The notes under the pieces are model-generated. The model did no database searches, was not told the origin of the DNA, and saw nothing but the letters and a program-made list of their open reading frames with translations. DNA of 42,807 nucleotides from positions 1 to 42,807 of the forward strand of contig JAVEWJ010000006.1 in assembly GCA_034004605.1 (NCBI GenBank), given 5' to 3'. Each line of letters begins with the position of its first letter. Within the stretch, counting starts at the first letter, position 1. Position numbers and translations under genes: made by a program. Shown here in pieces: positions 25,201 to 31,975 of this stretch. Origin of the DNA: JAVEWJ01 sp034004605. GTDB taxonomy: Bacteria; Patescibacteriota; Gracilibacteria; UBA1369; LOWO2-01-FULL-3.

Positions 25201-25902
25201 TGTTGTGGTGTTTTCTTTTTGTTTTCTTGTCCATGTGTGAATTACACCATCTCTTGATAGAAATTTAATTTCCGGCTGGAAATTTTGGGCTGTGATACTC
25301 AATATTTTTACGATACCAACAATTTTTCCTTGCTGCTCTTTCCCATCAAGAATTTGTTCATATTGATTATCGATGTTGTCGAGAGTAAGTGAAGTTCCTT
25401 GTTTTTCTACAATTACACCATTATTCGTTTGTAATCGTCCAAGCAACTCTTCGAATTGTTTATAATTTTTTTCTAAATTTGTGGAAAGGCGATCTTCAAG
25501 AGAGCTTAAAAATTTGTTAGCTCTTTCTGTTGTTGCCGTTATTTCAGTAAAAAACCTTTCAATATCATCAGCATTTGAATTTGAAGAAATAAGCTCTAAT
25601 TGATGTTCAGTTGCAGTCGTAAAGCTTTCAATAGTGTTCAAAAAGCTTCTTGTTGCCAAATCCGGTGTTTGAAATGTAAATATTATACTTCTTAATGAAT
25701 CAAGCTCTTTTATTAAATTTTTTGTATTTTCAACAATTTTTTTTAATTCTTCTTGCTTAGTCTCTTCTGCGGATAAATTTTGTTTTTCAGGCGTATTTGT
25801 TAATTCAAGAGAAAAATCGCGTCGTCCTGTATCCTCTCCGGGCAATTTTGAGTCAAAATCGCCATTTTGATTCAAAAAAATTATTTTTTTTTCTTTAAAC
25901 AT
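22231..25902 (-). CDS. Giant (1223-residue) protein with MORN-like repeats
   Basis: No overall family is recognised. No signal peptide or membrane segment is visible, so it appears cytoplasmic unless secreted by another route. The N-terminal 190 residues are coiled-coil-like helix. Residues about 430-545 contain MORN-like repeats (NYEGEFDKKTG, KISGQFNP, GDIYVGEFFNF, GKATLHTGEEFEY), beta hairpins that in other proteins bind lipid or protein partners. Helical blocks are separated by low-complexity Pro/Thr/Ser/Gln/Glu linkers at about 550-610, 815-835 and 1040-1080. It follows a 108-residue helical gene by 16 bases and is probably expressed from that gene's promoter. Size, disorder and lack of homologues recall other large CPR orphans. 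Confidence 0.8.
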   Translation of the reverse strand: MFKEKKIIFLNQNGDFDSKLPGEDTGRRDFSLELTNTPEKQNLSAEETKQEELKKIVENTKNLIKELDSLRSIIFTFQTPDLATRSFLNTIESFTTATEHQLELISSNSNADDIERFFTEITATTERANKFLSSLEDRLSTNLEKNYKQFEELLGRLQTNNGVIVEKQGTSLTLDNIDNQYEQILDGKEQQGKIVGIVKILSITAQNFQPEIKFLSRDGVIHTWTRKQKENTTTKPENKSEDFSSEEERDQVSGTKGKDSDEKNVEAERTPEVAKPIFEQLKERYPDLEISEKGKISFTLGGKKRSYKNKQIASKLLKNEFATPDLAEKNMLYNLLTDRKISKGPNYLKSNQDLTNRLLTLETETYNEMEYIARYREMYPRDDSSFESANKDNTTTQGSTVDTTAEQETKASNEIIDGKITINGRTITNATINDKGNIEGTFFDNNNYTNYEGEFDKKTGYIVNGTITEQDGTKISGQFNPLVDETLLKGEKILPNGDIYVGEFFNFGNNKDHQFLSNGKATLHTGEEFEYIDGKVVQNSKTPTNPQNPNPSTQMPSTTPVPSTSELPTQSTQNLEQSSQGPEAPTPIATDSETKIEAENTPVEVDIKYLETMQSRLGKSEDYYQLADSTPQDIDKMKSNFEKKMKAVEDSIKEVNKINPNFEKSLLEDEEDNIYKALKNHPKNSHEPYYVYYMELADQVIVLCALQVALKMKELEKDNQILRDLNLEVRPNSLSTKGRLEEDICFYGMPGSFPIASFPKYIPITKNENGLIEFGDYATLKIDGNQATLTIPEQDISKTFTVANKEKPTTEPEQKSEPEPTLAATEDIGEKTKEVSKEQLDQIQGTLDEVVKYYVNRYMQTPEDIQSRYPGFYEDLKIKIQDIILRNLLNSDSLNDKSNIFETLKSENNQELLRKLMDTDAGKMTYTERDIEKIIYDNEDIKNELLKMFIEKNSNGRSIVDEYYDQMLGEFNNNTDSRTITILNRRKIEKNQIRDYQNNLTAFFSNIHSARNGLKGEEDHYKQEYNNGETTSSSSTAITPIEAQGTKTQETPSPAAEEKPTQFEPEPRPVVFDGDPQYNEIPTPEGMIKRIDFSKTQLKCGENNELSIHGEVEIIPTPEGAFEKVTKVYLKGTESPNGANKILKSGWDSNLTQEQISRAEELANKAYVNKSAIDVYERALNEQYKDYRSKDDLVSFFTQDLRSKLDSSIAELLSIVGEPNLVK

Positions 25903-25918
25903 AAATTTTATTTATTAA

Positions 25919-26245
25919 TTAGTTTTGATTCAATTGGTTTTCCAGATCGCTTAAGGCTTGGTCTTCTTTGGCTTTTTCGGCCATTTCGCCTTCTTTTACT
26001 TTAATTTTCTTTAAAACTTTACTTAACTCCGCAAGTTTTTCGTTTAAGGCTTTGAGCATTCGTACCTTCTCCTTCTCGTTTTCTTCAAATAAAAAATCGT
26101 AAACCTTCTTTTGGTCGTCCTCCGTCATAAGAACTATCTTTTCCAAATATTTTTGCTTCTCTTCATCGCTTAAAGAGGTGAAGTGTTTGTATGTCTGAAG
26201 AAAGACCCTTAGGGCTTCAAATTTGATTTCCGATATTTCGTGCAT
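25919..26245 (-). CDS. Small charged coiled-coil protein
   Basis: A 108-residue, highly charged all-helical protein with heptad-like Leu/Lys/Glu spacing in its second half (about residues 55-95). No family is recognised. The frame is open to 26296, but that start would lie inside the promoter at 26268-26296, so I use the ATG at 26245, about 16 bases past the expected transcription start. It is the first gene of a unit with the MORN-repeat giant and may be its partner; that is inference from the 16-base spacing. Confidence 0.7.
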   Translation of the reverse strand: MHEISEIKFEALRVFLQTYKHFTSLSDEEKQKYLEKIVLMTEDDQKKVYDFLFEENEKEKVRMLKALNEKLAELSKVLKKIKVKEGEMAEKAKEDQALSDLENQLNQN

Positions 26246-26267
26246 TTTTTTGTTTTTAAATCTTGTA

Positions 26268-26296
26268 ATTATAGCAAAAAAATGGATGAGATTCAA
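26268..26296 (-). promoter_or_regulatory. sigma70-type promoter, minus strand
   Basis: On the minus strand, TTGAAT (26296-26291) and a perfect TATAAT (26273-26268) are separated by 17 bases. It serves the coiled-coil gene and the MORN-repeat giant. Confidence 0.75.
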
Positions 26297-26341
26297 TTTA
26301 AAAGGTTAGGATTGGAAGTTCTTGGAGGGAATTGTGGAAGG

Positions 26342-26530
26342 GTTGTGGTTCTACCATGGAAATTGCAAAAGTAGAGGTTTGGTTTTATACATTCCGATAC
26401 AGTGCGCTTCGCTTCGCTACGCGGCAGTTGTGGTTCTACTTAGGGCATTGCAAAAGTAGAGGTTTGGTTTTCTACATTCCGATACATTGCGCTCACTTCG
26501 TGTCGCGCAGTGGCTACGCGGCAGTTGTGC
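26342..26530. repeat. GC-rich tandem direct repeat
   Basis: Two long units and two partial ones. The block beginning ATTGCAAAAGTAGAGG occurs at 26362 and again at 26447 (85 bases apart) with only two differences over about 47 bases. The block GTTGTGG(T)TCTAC occurs at 26342 and 26427, and a diverged form at 26524. Between them lie CG-rich stretches (CGCTTCGCTTCGCTACGC, GCGCTACGCTACGC) unlike the surrounding AT-rich DNA. The array abuts the 3' end of the NrnA-like gene and sits upstream of the promoter at 26268-26296. A 75-codon plus-strand frame crosses it, but it looks accidental. Confidence 0.8.
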
Positions 26531-26531
26531 G

Positions 26532-27680
26532 CTACGCTACGCACAGTTTTCGAAGGTAATGTAGCATCTCGTATTCCACTTCAATCAGGGCTTTGCCCTT
26601 CACTTCGAAGCCGGCGGCTTTGGAGTGTCCCCCACCGCCGAAATGTTCGGCTATTTTTGAAGCATCGAATGCCGGAGTAAGCGTCCTTATACTTACTGCA
26701 ATTTCATCCTTGGATTTTTCCTTTATCAAAAATACAATTCTCGCATCAGGCGCATTGCTTAAAAGTTCGTCGATAATGTCGCCGGTTTCTTCAAGATCGC
26801 TTTCCGTGTCCTTCAAATCTTGCTCAGTCACTACGGACCACACGAGTTTTTGTTCATCATCGGTTTGAATTTTGCTTAGTACTCTGCCCCAAAGCTTTAA
26901 TTGAGTGAGCTTTTTGGTCTTATATACATGTTGGATAATTTCTTGCTGACGGGCACCTAAATTCACTAGTCTTGAAGCCATTTTGAAAGATTTCGGAGTG
27001 GTGTTCGAATTTTGAAAAGATCCCGTGTCCGTGATTATTCCGGCTAAAAGAAGCGTTGCGATATCCTCGTCCATAAGAGGTTTTCCCATTTCCGTTTCAA
27101 GAAGCTCGATTAGCGGTAAAATGAGTTCCGTTGTGGAAGATGCCATTATATCCACGAGATTTAACTTTCCGAAATAATTATTCGAAATGTGGTGATCTAT
27201 ATTTATTATCGGTAGCTCTTGAAAAATCTCCGTGTTTTCATCGTAGACTGCTTTCAGTTGAGTCAATTCCGCTGTGTCCACTGTGATTATTAGATCAAAG
27301 TCGGCTTTCTTTTTTTCCACTGTGACATCTTCAGGCGAAAAAAGTCCTTCGCTTGGTGTTATTGTTAGCTTAAGCCTTCCGTCCAAATCGTCCCTTTTTA
27401 TTTTGTCCACTTTTGCGTTTTTCAAATCAAGAAAAATCACCAAATCTTTGCTTAAATCAAGGTCGCTCTTAATTACCTCCATATTCGGTAAAAATTCTAA
27501 AAGTTTCGGAATATTTTCTTTTGTCGCCACAAGCACCTGTTTCTTTAATTTTTTCAAAACTAAATACAGCGAAAGAGATGATCCAAGTGAATCACCATCA
27601 AGCGGAGAAGACGGAAGAATCAGGATTTTCTCCGATTTCTTGATAAGTTCAACTATATTTTTTTCCACTGAATTGGACAT
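26532..27680 (-). CDS. DHH/DHHA1 phosphoesterase, NrnA-like
   Basis: NrnA-type enzymes degrade nano-RNA (2-5 nt) and can dephosphorylate pAp, and some act on cyclic dinucleotide products. The DHH domain (about 1-230) shows motif I as SPLDGDSLGS, motif II VDTAEL, the signature IDHHISN and motif IV GIITDTGSF. The DHHA1 domain near the C-terminus has FGGGGHSKAAGF. Motif I lacks the usual leading histidine (HxxPDGDA becomes SxxLDGDS), so metal binding at that site may be altered. The 382-residue length is slightly longer than usual. There is a good promoter at 27703-27731. The 3' end touches the tandem repeat. Confidence 0.88.
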   Translation of the reverse strand: MSNSVEKNIVELIKKSEKILILPSSPLDGDSLGSSLSLYLVLKKLKKQVLVATKENIPKLLEFLPNMEVIKSDLDLSKDLVIFLDLKNAKVDKIKRDDLDGRLKLTITPSEGLFSPEDVTVEKKKADFDLIITVDTAELTQLKAVYDENTEIFQELPIINIDHHISNNYFGKLNLVDIMASSTTELILPLIELLETEMGKPLMDEDIATLLLAGIITDTGSFQNSNTTPKSFKMASRLVNLGARQQEIIQHVYKTKKLTQLKLWGRVLSKIQTDDEQKLVWSVVTEQDLKDTESDLEETGDIIDELLSNAPDARIVFLIKEKSKDEIAVSIRTLTPAFDASKIAEHFGGGGHSKAAGFEVKGKALIEVEYEMLHYLRKLCVA

Positions 27681-27702
27681 AATATTGATTTTGAATCTTG
27701 AT

Positions 27703-27731
27703 ATAATACAATTATTTCACCTTTTAGTCAA
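27703..27731 (-). promoter_or_regulatory. sigma70-type promoter, minus strand
   Basis: On the minus strand, TTGACT (27731-27726) and TATTAT (27708-27703) are separated by 17 bases, upstream of the NrnA-like gene. Confidence 0.7.
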
Positions 27732-27788
27732 GACACCCTCCTTGTTGGAGAATAATATATGTTGTTTTCGTTAAAATTGGAAGACAAA

Positions 27789-29315
27789 TTAAAACAACTT
27801 CATTCTATAAATCGTTTCAGCCACCTCTTGTCTTTTTATAAAGCCCTCAGGAAGATATTTGTAGGTATCCTCGCTTGCTCCTTTGACAATGTGATTTAAA
27901 TCCAGAAGGTCACGGTTTTCAAAATAAGTATAATAATCGAAATACCAAGATGATTCGGAAATGTCTGTGGCAAGATCTTTCTTCAGGGTTTCGCTAAAAT
28001 CTTCGATTTTTTCATCAATCAACACTTCGTATATTATTTTCAGAGCTTCCGCTCGATTTATTGTATTTGAAGGCTTGAATTTTCCATCCTTGTATCCTGT
28101 GATCCAATTATTTTCTTTCGCAAAACACACATAGGGCGCGTACCAATCCTCTTTCACATCAGGAAAACAATTCTTATACTCTGAAAGATCTCCGGGATTT
28201 AGCGACTGCACGAGCATTTTCGTAAGCTCTGCTCTTGTGATTTCTTTCTGTGGACCGAAAGTCTTGTCGCCGTATCCTTGCACCACCTTTGCGTTTGCCA
28301 AATAATTGATCGCGTTTGCGTTCGGATGATTATCTCTTACATCCCTAAAAATCAAAAAGGGGAAATAGTCCCCTTTCACATCGAAAAATTCGAGAGAAGC
28401 CAAAATCTCCTTGATATATTCATTATGATAATTTGAAGATGGAAAGCCGTCCTCTGTATTCTCATCAGTATAAACCAAGGTATCTTCTCCGTGGGGAATA
28501 AAAATATACGAAGTCTTTTTTGCGTTTCCAAGATTTATGAATACTATTTTCTCAGAATTTTCTACTCCTCCAATTTCACTTTCGGTTCGACTGTCTTGTT
28601 TTTCATTAATTGTTTTTACAAGCTTAATCGCCTCTTCGACGGTTTTGCCTTTGAATATGGAAAACTTGAAGAACACTTTTTTACTCGAGGGATCTTTCAA
28701 TGTTGAAACCGTACTCTCCGAAGTAGATGTTTTTTCAAGTAAAAACTTTTCGGGAAATGAAAGCGAAAATTTATTTTCAAAATCTATGTAAGAACGGTAT
28801 CCGTCGTTGAAAGAAAAGGAATTGTAAATATTTTTCACAATTTCGTTTGTGGCTTTATCAAAAGGGAAAAGCTCGCTTGAATAATTTGGAGTCGTGGTAG
28901 CCAAAATCAAGTTGCCTCTTTTGAAAAAAGAAAGAGCGAAATTTTTATTTGAAGTTTTGTCCTTATAAATCGCTTTTTTGGCAATAAGGTCTTCGTTTTT
29001 AAAACTTATAATCTCATCTTCAAATTTTACAAATTCCAAGTCTTCATCTTCAAAATAATTTTTTACTTGCTTTAGTGATTGTCCTTCGAATTCCAGCACT
29101 TCGAATTTGGCCTTTTCATCGGTTAAATTCGGTGAAAATCCTTGTCGCTTTTCTCCAAAAGTGCGTGCGAACCAGTTGGATGGAAAGCTATATGAAAACA
29201 AATGCGTGCCCGCTACTCCGTTGTACACATATTCAAGAGCAAAAGCGCCATTTTGAAATAAGAAGAAAAGTGAAAGAGAAAGGCAAAAAAGTTTTATATT
29301 ATTTTTACGAAGCAT
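27789..29315 (-). CDS. Secreted protein with three C-terminal SLH domains
   Basis: An N-terminal signal peptide (FCLSLSLFFLFQNGAFA, about residues 9-26 from the chosen start) precedes about 300 residues of mixed alpha/beta sequence. Three SLH units follow: FRDVRDNHPNANAINYL...ITRAELTKML, FPDVKEDWYAPYVCFAKENNWITGYKDGK and a weaker third with SSWYFDYYTYFENRDLL. The protein should be exported and bound to cell-wall polysaccharide. An upstream ATG at 29339 is in frame, but it lies inside recJ and would add a charged lead before the signal peptide, so I use 29315, four bases after the recJ stop. It is the last gene of miaA-recJ-SLH. No clear terminator follows. Confidence 0.87.
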   Translation of the reverse strand: MLRKNNIKLFCLSLSLFFLFQNGAFALEYVYNGVAGTHLFSYSFPSNWFARTFGEKRQGFSPNLTDEKAKFEVLEFEGQSLKQVKNYFEDEDLEFVKFEDEIISFKNEDLIAKKAIYKDKTSNKNFALSFFKRGNLILATTTPNYSSELFPFDKATNEIVKNIYNSFSFNDGYRSYIDFENKFSLSFPEKFLLEKTSTSESTVSTLKDPSSKKVFFKFSIFKGKTVEEAIKLVKTINEKQDSRTESEIGGVENSEKIVFINLGNAKKTSYIFIPHGEDTLVYTDENTEDGFPSSNYHNEYIKEILASLEFFDVKGDYFPFLIFRDVRDNHPNANAINYLANAKVVQGYGDKTFGPQKEITRAELTKMLVQSLNPGDLSEYKNCFPDVKEDWYAPYVCFAKENNWITGYKDGKFKPSNTINRAEALKIIYEVLIDEKIEDFSETLKKDLATDISESSWYFDYYTYFENRDLLDLNHIVKGASEDTYKYLPEGFIKRQEVAETIYRMKLF

Positions 29316-29319
29316 GGTT

Positions 29320-30990
29320 TTAGTTTTTAGAGAAATCAATGTCCAAGGCTTGAAGCTTTATCGAAGTGGCATTTTTCCAAAAAGATTTATCCAAATGAAA
29401 TACCAAGTCGATTTTGTTGTGTTCCCTTATATCCTCCATATATTCCCCCATATCGAATGCGATTGTTTCCACTTTGTTTGTGGGAGTCTGAATTGAAAAA
29501 CGGAGGTGCTTGTTTTCCCTGCCGACCTGTGTTAAATCGCTGGCCTCAACATTGCGAAGAAGAAATACCGGTTTGGAATTTTTCACGCCAAAAGGCTCAA
29601 GTTTCGAAATTTTATCAATGAAGTCAAAATTAATATCAGAAGTTGAAAGGGTGCAGTCTATTTCAAGAGAGGGTCGAAGGTCTTTGTCTTTCATTTTTAT
29701 TTCCGCTATCTCCTGCATTTTTTGATAAAACTCTTCATAGTTTTCCTTTTTTAAATTAAACCCGGCGGCTGAAGCATGACCTCCAAAACTTATAAGTAAA
29801 TCTTTGAGTTCCGTAAGCACCTCCACTATATTGAAATATTCCGGACTTCTTGCAGATGCCACAAGCGTATCGCCAAAATCCTGCATCATTATTGCAGGTC
29901 TGAAATATTTTTCAGCAAGTCGGCCCGCAACAAGTCCTAAAATTCCTACATGCCAATCGGGACTAAAATCCATGATTACAAAAGGTGTTTTTTCTTTTGA
30001 AAGGGCTTTTTGCCTTGATTCCTTCAAAGCCTTTTCCATCATGTTTTGCCTTTCTTTGTTTAAATGTTCCAATTTTTCGCCCAAAGCATGCAAACGATCG
30101 GAATTTTCATCCTGAAGGAGCAGTGATAGGGCCACATAAGGACTGTCAATTCTACCTGCGGCGTTTATTCTGGGACCGATTTTAAAACCGATTGTGTATG
30201 TATCAATCGGCTGATTTACATCGATTCCGCTAAGTTCGATAATTTTTTTTAGGCCAAAGTTTTTTGTTTCGGGGATAATCTTAAGGCCCTTTTTTACAAT
30301 CAAACGATTTTCCCCCGTAAGAGGGCCCAAGTCTGAAATCGTACCCATCGAAGCCAAATCCACAAGTGAATTTTCCTTCTCAAGCCATTGATCTTTATTG
30401 AAATTCGATCTTATTAGAGCTTGCGCCAATTTGAAAGCAACCCCGGCACCGGTGAGTTCTTTATAGGGATAATTGGAATTTTCGGTTTTCGGATGAAGTA
30501 TCGCATAGGCATCCTCTGGGCTTTTTTCGGGAATTGTGTGGTGGTCGGTGATAATTGTGTCGATACTATGTTCTTTCGCATATTTCACTTCTGAAAAACA
30601 CGAAATTCCGCAATCCACCGTGATTATCAGATTAATATTTTTTTCAATGAATTCATCGATGAATTTCATTGAAAGTCCATATCCATCCTTTTCACGATTT
30701 GGAATCCTGTATGATACATTCGCACCAAGTTCGCTTAGAATTTTGTATAAAATGGCCGTCCCTGTAATGCCGTCTACATCGTAATCTCCGAAAATAATTA
30801 TTCTTTCGTTTTCGTGAATCGCAGAAGCAATCTTTTCAAGAATTTTTTCCATTTCACTGAACAAAAAAGGATCAAGAAAGTCAGTAAGCTCGGGTTCACT
30901 GAAAACTTCACGATTTGAAACTATTTTTTCAAAAGGAGAAGTCTCAATCGAGTCGTCTTTTATGATCCATTTTTTTCCTTTAAGGGACAT
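29320..30990 (-). CDS. recJ: Single-stranded-DNA exonuclease RecJ
   Basis: RecJ degrades single-stranded DNA 5'-3' in RecF-pathway recombination and in mismatch and base-excision repair. Motif I FGDYDVDGITG (about residues 67-77), motif II TVDCGI, motif III TDHHTIPE (the DHH signature, about 141-148), INAAGRIDSP and the DHHA1 glycine motif GGHASAAGFNL are all present, followed by the C-terminal OB-fold region. The 556-residue length is normal. Its first 31 bases overlap the 3' end of miaA, which indicates translational coupling. Confidence 0.95.
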   Translation of the reverse strand: MSLKGKKWIIKDDSIETSPFEKIVSNREVFSEPELTDFLDPFLFSEMEKILEKIASAIHENERIIIFGDYDVDGITGTAILYKILSELGANVSYRIPNREKDGYGLSMKFIDEFIEKNINLIITVDCGISCFSEVKYAKEHSIDTIITDHHTIPEKSPEDAYAILHPKTENSNYPYKELTGAGVAFKLAQALIRSNFNKDQWLEKENSLVDLASMGTISDLGPLTGENRLIVKKGLKIIPETKNFGLKKIIELSGIDVNQPIDTYTIGFKIGPRINAAGRIDSPYVALSLLLQDENSDRLHALGEKLEHLNKERQNMMEKALKESRQKALSKEKTPFVIMDFSPDWHVGILGLVAGRLAEKYFRPAIMMQDFGDTLVASARSPEYFNIVEVLTELKDLLISFGGHASAAGFNLKKENYEEFYQKMQEIAEIKMKDKDLRPSLEIDCTLSTSDINFDFIDKISKLEPFGVKNSKPVFLLRNVEASDLTQVGRENKHLRFSIQTPTNKVETIAFDMGEYMEDIREHNKIDLVFHLDKSFWKNATSIKLQALDIDFSKN

Positions 30991-31886
30991 ATATTTAATG
31001 CGTTTTTATATCTTTTGGACCAGGTAATTTGTCTTTTTGCATAATTCCTGGTGTTTTTCTTGAGTAATTCCACTGCTTCTTCCAGTGTGGTTTTTCCTTC
31101 TATGTAAGGGATTATTTCCTTCACTCCCACCGACGTGATTGCCGGTAGAGATTTATCATATCCGTGTTTTAAGAGTGATCTTATTTCTTCTATTAGACCC
31201 TCCTTCACCATAATATCAACTCTTTGATTTATTCGATTGTAAAGCACTTCTCTCGGCCATTCGAGGTTTATTATAAAAGTGGCGAATTTTGGCTTGCCTT
31301 TTGCCGGTATTTGTTTTGTTTTGCTTTTTGATATTTCTATCGCTCTAATTACATACCTAAGATTGTTTGTGTGAATTTCTTCTGCTTTTATTGGGTCGAG
31401 ATTTTTCAGAATATTGTAAACTGCTTCTTTTCCTTCAATTTCAGCCAGTTTTTCAAGTTTGGTTCTTAGCTTTGTGTTTGGCTTTACTTCGGCCATTTCA
31501 TAGTTTTCGATTATTGCGCTTATATAAAGGCCTGTACCACCTACTAGAAAGGGAATTTTTCCTCGATTTAATATTTCTTCGATGCAATTTTGAGCCATTT
31601 CTCTATACTCCGCCATCGAAAGTGGCAGGTCCGGATCTGTGATTTCAATCATATGATGAGGGATTCCTTGCATTTCCTCTTTTGTAACGAGAGCTGTGGC
31701 GATGGGCATTTTTCTATAAATTTGTCTTGAATCAGCAGATACAATTTCCCCATTTAAGGCTTTTGCAAGCTCTACTGAAAGAGCCGTCTTGCCTGAAGCC
31801 GTTGGACCGAAAATGACAACGAGAGGAGGCAGTCCTTCGTTTATTGCAGTATTCAAAAATTTTCGAATTTGTGTTATTAGTTTCAT
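30960..31886 (-). CDS. miaA: tRNA dimethylallyltransferase MiaA
   Basis: MiaA adds a dimethylallyl group from DMAPP to N6 of A37 in tRNAs reading UNN codons. The P-loop GPTASGKTALS, the substrate-binding DSRQIYRKMPIATA, the 'HHMIEITDPDLPLSMAEY' segment and GGTGLYISAI are present, along with the C-terminal QITWSKRYKNA. An ATG at 31904 is in frame, but that codon lies upstream of the -10 element (31901-31896), so I use 31886, just behind the predicted transcription start; the mRNA would be nearly leaderless. It needs an isoprenoid donor, notable since no isoprenoid pathway is visible here. Overlaps recJ by 31 bases. Confidence 0.94.
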   Translation of the reverse strand: MKLITQIRKFLNTAINEGLPPLVVIFGPTASGKTALSVELAKALNGEIVSADSRQIYRKMPIATALVTKEEMQGIPHHMIEITDPDLPLSMAEYREMAQNCIEEILNRGKIPFLVGGTGLYISAIIENYEMAEVKPNTKLRTKLEKLAEIEGKEAVYNILKNLDPIKAEEIHTNNLRYVIRAIEISKSKTKQIPAKGKPKFATFIINLEWPREVLYNRINQRVDIMVKEGLIEEIRSLLKHGYDKSLPAITSVGVKEIIPYIEGKTTLEEAVELLKKNTRNYAKRQITWSKRYKNALNICPLKEKNGS

Positions 31887-31895
31887 ACAACTTGC

Positions 31896-31924
31896 AATAT
31901 ACAAGGTTTTATTTTGTCTTGCAA
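31896..31924 (-). promoter_or_regulatory. miaA promoter sharing its -35 with the divergent gene
   Basis: On the minus strand, TTGCAA (31924-31919) and TATATT (31901-31896) are separated by 17 bases. TTGCAA is its own reverse complement and also fits as the -35 of the divergent promoter. Confidence 0.6.
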
Positions 31925-31947
31925 TAAACAGGATTTTTTGTTAGATT
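31919..31947 (+). promoter_or_regulatory. Promoter of the RelA/SpoT-like gene, shared -35
   Basis: On the plus strand, the same palindromic TTGCAA (31919-31924) and TAGATT (31942-31947) are separated by 17 bases, with the ATG at 31976. The two directions would compete for one -35 hexamer. Confidence 0.5.
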
Positions 31948-31975
31948 TCGGTACTATTTTTTATTTTCTTTGCAA

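Noticed and set aside
26342..26530. CRISPR array
   Set aside because: There are only two long units of 85-97 bases, no short regular repeats with unique spacers, and no cas genes in the window.
26332..26559. 75-codon plus-strand frame
   Set aside because: It is built from the tandem repeat units and ends inside the antisense NrnA-like gene. It has low-complexity residues and no ribosome-binding site.
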